Shown: piece after piece, positions 60,141-64,000 of the stretch | How the letters are laid out: each line of letters begins with the position of its first letter | Position numbering within the stretch: the stretch's first letter is position 1 | The notes under the pieces: generated by a model | Databases searched by the model: none | What the model was told of the DNA's origin: nothing | What the model saw: the letters and a program-made list of their open reading frames with translations, nothing else | Assembly: GCA_964546435.1 (NCBI GenBank) | Contig: CAZJKJ010000008.1 | Coordinates: 15,572 to 79,571, forward strand | Direction: 5' to 3' | DNA from: CAYNST01 sp964546435 | GTDB taxonomy: Bacteria > Pseudomonadota > Gammaproteobacteria > Pseudomonadales > Cellvibrionaceae | Length of the DNA stretch: 64,000 nucleotides | Program-made: the position numbers and the translations under genes

Positions 60141-60193
60141 GCACCAAGTATGGGGCTTGCCCCACGAAAAACAACCAGATTCAGATGAAATTG

Positions 60194-61069
60194 CTACTCG
60201 GCCGAACTGCTGGCGCTCAATCCCGTAATTTCAAAGCGCCAGGTTCTGATTATATCCAGCTGATCGGCGGTTTCGAGAATTTCCGGCGGGAAACTGTCAA
60301 ACGGGCTCGCCAGTCTCACGATCTGTACGGCAGCCTGGTCCAGTACGGGGTAACCCGACGACTTGAGAATTTCTACCCGATCTACCGAACCGTCGCGGTT
60401 GACCAGTACCGATAGCCGCAGACTGCCAAAGATGCGATTGTCGAGCGCAGCCCGAGGAAAATTCTCATTGCCCAGCAGTTCGATTTTCTGGGTCCAGCGG
60501 TTCAGGTATTCGGCATCGGCGGATGACTTGGTTGACACTGAGGTCATCTGGCGGATGCGGGGTCGGCGCGCAAATTCCTGCTGCAATTTATCAAGTTTGG
60601 CCCGAAGGCTGGCGATTTCCGGATTGATCGCCGGATTGTCGAGTTGATCTCCCCGCAGGTTCGTCTTTTCCTCAGGGACCTCGATCTCGGTCGACGTCAG
60701 GACGCGGCTGGGGTTGCGAGTGGTGATCAGGGTGTCGTCCGGAGCCGTTTCCTGCCGGCGCCGCAGTTGCGAGTTCTGCGCAACGGTATTGACCCGTGTC
60801 GCCATCACTTCCGCCTGTTCCCGGGTGGTCAACTCGCGGGTTTCTTCAATGTCACCGCTCGCTTCCTGATTGGTTTGAGCGAGAAAATCCGCGTCCTCGG
60901 GCGCAGTCTCTGCCTCATAAGTGGCCAGGGTTACGTTAAGGGTCGGCGAGGCCGGGGCCTGCCGCAAGGCCATTGCCCCGAGGCCAAGGATCAGGATGGC
61001 GTGCAGCGCCAGTGCCAGAAAAACGGTAAAGCTGAGTCGCTCATTGCTTTGGTGGAGGTCCTGATTCAT
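60194..61069 (-). CDS. TonB-family energy-transducing protein
   Basis: 291 residues. One N-terminal transmembrane helix (FTVFLALALHAILILGLGAMAL), a long Thr/Glu/Arg-rich periplasmic linker and a TonB C-terminal domain (RIFGSLRLSVLVNRDGSVDRVEILKSSGYPVLDQAAVQIVRLASPF). The location between yqgE and gshB is that of the TonB-like gene in pseudomonads, where it has been linked to twitching. ExbB/ExbD are not nearby. Confidence 0.88.
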   Translation of the reverse strand: MNQDLHQSNERLSFTVFLALALHAILILGLGAMALRQAPASPTLNVTLATYEAETAPEDADFLAQTNQEASGDIEETRELTTREQAEVMATRVNTVAQNSQLRRRQETAPDDTLITTRNPSRVLTSTEIEVPEEKTNLRGDQLDNPAINPEIASLRAKLDKLQQEFARRPRIRQMTSVSTKSSADAEYLNRWTQKIELLGNENFPRAALDNRIFGSLRLSVLVNRDGSVDRVEILKSSGYPVLDQAAVQIVRLASPFDSFPPEILETADQLDIIRTWRFEITGLSASSSAE

Positions 61070-61230
61070 TTTGAACTGGATTTCCCGTCAGTATAAAAAG
61101 CCCGGTCAGTTGATTTCGCAGCAGCGAGAAGCGCAGGAGCCCATTGCACCTCAGGCTTCCGGGTGAGGCGCTGGTATTCTACATGAGAGGCGCATCGGGT
61201 GGCTCAACATTGCCGCACGAGAAGGCGCTG

Positions 61231-62190
61231 TCAGGTCGCCAGACGTTTCTCGATCGCATCCATCAGCCGGTCTCCAATGCGGGTATCAAACGCCTTGTCG
61301 ATTTCGCGTGCACAGGTGGGGCTGGTGATATTGATCTCCGTAAGAAAATCGCCAATTACGTCCAACCCTACAAATAATAGACCTTTTTCCTTCAAGGTCG
61401 GGGCGACCTGACTGACGATCCACCGATCCCGCTCACTCAGAGGTTGTGCCACGCCCTGACCCCCAGCAGCCAGATTCCCGCGAGTTTCCCCCAGGGCCGG
61501 AATGCGTGCCAGTGCGTAGGGGACGGGCTCGCCGTCAACCACGAGAATGCGTTTGTCTCCATTGGTGATTTCCGGTATGAAGCGCTGGGCCATAATGAAT
61601 TCCTCATTGCCGCCGGTCAGCATTTCAAGGATAACCGCCACATTCGGGTCGTCCGCCCGGCAGCGGAATATGCCCTGTCCCCCCATGCCGTCAAGCGGCT
61701 TGAAGATCACATCGCCGTGCTCTTTGTGAAACTGGCGCAAAAGGGCGCTGTCCCGGCTGATGAGCACGGGCGGGCAGCACTGGGGAAAGCGGGTTGCGAA
61801 CACTTTTTCATTGAAGTCACGAAGACTTTGAGGTTTATTGACAATAAGGCAACCTTCTTGCTCAGCCTGTTCTAGAATGTAAGTTGCATAAATATATTGG
61901 TTGTCGAACGGTGGGTCCTTGCGCATTAACACCGCGCTCATCTCCCCGAGACGCCGACGTTGAACTTCTTCGAGCTCAAACCAGCGATCAGGCGTGTTGA
62001 ACACCCGAAGCGGGCGCAGATAAGCATATGCAATGCCTTGCTCCAGCGTCAGATTATCGAGTTCCGCGTACCAGAGATTGAAGCCACGGGCTTGCGCCGC
62101 CAACAGTAGCGCGAGCGTTGTGTCCTTGTGAAAACTGATGCGGGCGATGGGGTCCATCACGACAACGATGTCTTTGGTGGTTGAGTTCAT
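61231..62190 (-). CDS. gshB: Glutathione synthetase
   Basis: 319 residues, ATP-grasp. It has VVVMDPIARISFHKDTTLALLL, MRKDPPFDNQYIYATY, ATP-binding VIFKPLDGMGGQGIFR, AQRFIPEITNGDKRILVVDGEP and LFVGLDVIGDFLTEIN with the metal ligands. Second step of glutathione synthesis. Confidence 0.97.
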   Translation of the reverse strand: MNSTTKDIVVVMDPIARISFHKDTTLALLLAAQARGFNLWYAELDNLTLEQGIAYAYLRPLRVFNTPDRWFELEEVQRRRLGEMSAVLMRKDPPFDNQYIYATYILEQAEQEGCLIVNKPQSLRDFNEKVFATRFPQCCPPVLISRDSALLRQFHKEHGDVIFKPLDGMGGQGIFRCRADDPNVAVILEMLTGGNEEFIMAQRFIPEITNGDKRILVVDGEPVPYALARIPALGETRGNLAAGGQGVAQPLSERDRWIVSQVAPTLKEKGLLFVGLDVIGDFLTEINITSPTCAREIDKAFDTRIGDRLMDAIEKRLAT

Positions 62191-62548
62191 AGGAGAAATC
62201 CGCAGTGGAAGAAAATCGGCGCCCTATATAATGCGCCAGCATAGGTTGCAGCGGATAGGGCTGAAAGGGGTATAAGGGGAAAAATCCTTTCCGGCGGAGT
62301 GGCGGAATATGCCACTTTGAACGATCATGATAAGGGTCAAAATAGTTGAATGCTTGTTCGGATGGGCCGGAAAATGTCTGTTGTGGTTGTAAAAACCCCG
62401 GGATTGGGCCGCTTGGGCACCGGGTGGGGTTTGTGGATTAAACTGAAAAACTATGTTAAAAGTTGCGCAAACGATGCACGACAGGGACGCTGGTTGCAAT
62501 ACGTGACAATAACTTTTAATAACAATCCAATCGAAGTAGGGTTTACCT
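62191..62548. promoter_or_regulatory. Divergent gshB/pilG control region
   Basis: 358 bp holding the promoters of gshB (minus) and the pilGHI cluster (plus). A TATAAT lies at 62227-62232 on the plus strand without a good -35 partner. A weak TTGTGG-15-TATGTT pair lies at about 62431-62457. No small gene is supported here. Confidence 0.4.
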
Positions 62549-62944
62549 ATGGATGTTAATCTTGAACACCTTAAAGTTATGGTGATTGACGACAGCAAGA
62601 CCATTCGCCGTACGGCGGAGACCCTGCTTAAAAAGGTGGGTTGCACCGTGGTGACTGCCACCGACGGTTTCGACGCGCTGGCCAAAATTGCGGATACACG
62701 CCCCGATATAATCTTCGTCGACATAATGATGCCACGACTCGATGGCTATCAGACCTGCGCCCTCATCAAGAACAACAGTGAGTTCCGTTCAACGCCCGTG
62801 ATCATGCTGTCCAGCAAAGATGGATTGTTTGACAAGGCCAAAGGACGCATCGTGGGTTCCGATCAGTACCTGACCAAGCCGTTCAGCAAGGGCGAGCTGT
62901 TGGGCGCGATTGAAGCTCACGTAAAAGTGGCCAAGGCCAGCTAA
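62549..62944 (+). CDS. pilG: Twitching motility response regulator PilG
   Basis: 131 residues. Single receiver: VMVIDDSKTIRRTAETLL, phosphoacceptor Asp in DIIFVDIMMPRLDG, VIMLSSKDG and Lys in DQYLTKPFSKGEL. In the Pil-Chp system PilG promotes pilus extension and cAMP synthesis. First gene of the cluster pilG-pilH-pilI. Confidence 0.96.
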   Translation: MDVNLEHLKVMVIDDSKTIRRTAETLLKKVGCTVVTATDGFDALAKIADTRPDIIFVDIMMPRLDGYQTCALIKNNSEFRSTPVIMLSSKDGLFDKAKGRIVGSDQYLTKPFSKGELLGAIEAHVKVAKAS

Positions 62945-62988
62945 ACCATTTCATTAACAGCCTGATAAACGGAGATTCTGGGGGAGCG

Positions 62989-63351
62989 ATGGCTAAAGTT
63001 CTGATAGTAGATGACTCGCCAACCGAGACGTACAAACTGACCAGCATGCTGGAAAAGCACGGACACGTCGTAATTTCCGCGTCGAGCGGCGTGGAAGGCG
63101 TAGAAAAAGCAAAAACCGAGCTGCCTGAGGTAGTGTTGATGGATGTGGTCATGCCGGGACTTAACGGGTTTCAGGCCACCCGGCAGCTCAGCCGGGCGCC
63201 GGAAACCCAAAGCATACCGGTGATTATCGTCACAACGAAAGACCAGGAAACCGATCGGGTCTGGGGAATGCGGCAGGGTGCCAAGGCATACCTGACCAAG
63301 CCAATCGACGAAACCGAACTGATTAACACCATTGCCAGTGTGCGAAGCTGA
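62989..63351 (+). CDS. pilH: Twitching motility response regulator PilH
   Basis: 120 residues: KVLIVDDSPTETYKLTSMLEKHG, Asp in EVVLMDVVMPGLNGFQATR, Thr in PVIIVTTKDQETDRVWGMRQG, Lys in AYLTKPID. A receiver thought to oppose PilG and favour retraction. GGGAGC lies before the ATG. Confidence 0.96.
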   Translation: MAKVLIVDDSPTETYKLTSMLEKHGHVVISASSGVEGVEKAKTELPEVVLMDVVMPGLNGFQATRQLSRAPETQSIPVIIVTTKDQETDRVWGMRQGAKAYLTKPIDETELINTIASVRS

Positions 63352-63365
63352 CGGTACCGGAATCT

Positions 63366-63911
63366 ATGTCTCAAGAAGCTGCTTATCAAGCACTTGCCGA
63401 TCTCGCCGAGCTCAGTAAACAACACGCCAAAGCGCTGCCCGCACAGGTGGACGCCTCGCCCCGCTGGAGCGGCATAGGCTTTACCCTGCTCGGCGAGCGT
63501 TTTGTGGCGTCTCTGGGGCAGGTAGTGGAAATGCTGGAGGTGCCAGCTTACACCCGTTTGCCCGGGGTGCAGCCCTGGGCCGTTGGAATAGCCAATGTGC
63601 GCGGACGACTTCTGCCCCTGGTGGATTTGACTGCCTACATCGCCGGCAAGCCGGGGGTCCATAATAAAAAGCAGCAGCGTGTGCTCGTGATCGACATCAA
63701 GAATTATCTGTGTGGCCTGATCGTAGATCAGGCGTTTGGAATGCAGCACTTTACCTCGGAGCGGTTTACTGAAGAGGTCGGTTTCGTTCCTGCTGAGGTT
63801 CGACCGCTGGTAAAGGGGGCCTACCTGGATGGAGTCAATAACCCCTGGGCAGTCATGCACATTCCTGCACTGGTGAAAGAGGCCCGATTTGCCAATGCTG
63901 CGCAGAATTGA
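63366..63911 (+). CDS. pilI: CheW-like coupling protein PilI
   Basis: 181 residues. CheW fold: WSGIGFTLLGERFVASLGQVVEMLEVPAYTRLPGVQPWAVGIANVRGRLLPLVDLTAYI, then VLVIDIKNYLCGLIVDQAFGMQHF. It couples the PilJ receptor to the ChpA kinase. 14 bp after pilH. Confidence 0.95.
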   Translation: MSQEAAYQALADLAELSKQHAKALPAQVDASPRWSGIGFTLLGERFVASLGQVVEMLEVPAYTRLPGVQPWAVGIANVRGRLLPLVDLTAYIAGKPGVHNKKQQRVLVIDIKNYLCGLIVDQAFGMQHFTSERFTEEVGFVPAEVRPLVKGAYLDGVNNPWAVMHIPALVKEARFANAAQN

Positions 63912-63987
63912 TTCGCGGGTAGACCCTTCAAATTTTTATGTAAAACCGGCGGCGTCACCAAGGGTTGGTGCGAGGAGCCTTCGGAAT

Positions 63988-64000
63988 ATGATTCACATTG
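63988..64000 (+). CDS. pilJ: Possible start of pilJ (partial)
   Basis: ATG at 63988 with GAGGAG about 12 bases upstream, in the place where pilJ follows pilI. Only four codons are visible, so the identification rests on gene order alone. Confidence 0.3.

Overview
The window looks like chromosomal sequence of a polysaccharide-degrading gammaproteobacterium, most likely a member of the Cellvibrionaceae or a close relative. The housekeeping block at 44.5-64 kb (ubiD, rho, trxA, ppk1, hemW, rdgB, metW-metX, yggT, proC, yggS, pilT-pilU, ruvX, yqgE, a tonB-type gene, gshB, pilG-pilH-pilI) follows a Pseudomonas/Cellvibrio-type order. The block just before it is a xylan-utilisation locus. The genus is inferred from gene content only. 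The sequence is a draft scaffold with three runs of 100 N; two of them are flanked by an identical 55-bp overlap, so those genes are really continuous.

Accessory left part (1-7 kb): a convergent pair of a Stf0-type sulfotransferase and a polysaccharide pyruvyl transferase, then a minus-strand operon that is the most notable element of the window. It encodes a precursor peptide with three 18-residue repeats carrying TTxxxxEE, a plesiocin-like (group 2) graspetide core, and an ATP-grasp macrocyclase. Two co-directional genes of unknown function stand upstream (a FIST-like protein and a protein with three internal repeats). An orphan acetylating acetaldehyde dehydrogenase is divergent from it.

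7-31 kb: envelope, stress and signalling genes. These are a TraF-type beta-barrel, a DUF748-like protein, and an NHEJ set of two tandem Ku genes with a translationally coupled zinc-finger protein plus LigD at 19.9 kb. Also present are an EF-hand/PRC-barrel protein, a secreted glucose/sorbosone-type dehydrogenase fused to a PEBP domain, a hemerythrin, a YqjD/YqjE/DUF3618-like membrane stress cluster, a four-gene phosphorelay/c-di-GMP operon and a class III cyclase with TPRs.

31-44.5 kb: an OmpA-family protein, a heptanucleotide tandem repeat, then the xylan locus. The locus holds a GH10 xylanase with four C-terminal carbohydrate-binding modules, a GH3 lipoprotein, an aldo/keto reductase, a second GH3 and a GH8 reducing-end exo-oligoxylanase-like lipoprotein. 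Together they could take xylan to xylose. Between the reductase and the second GH3 lies about 1 kb without a convincing gene, containing two homologous RNA-like elements with a conserved 11-bp stem and two strong intrinsic terminators.

44.5-64 kb: core metabolism, nucleotide and sulfur-amino-acid genes, and the twitching-motility motor and Pil-Chp chemosensory genes, running off the right edge at the presumed start of pilJ.
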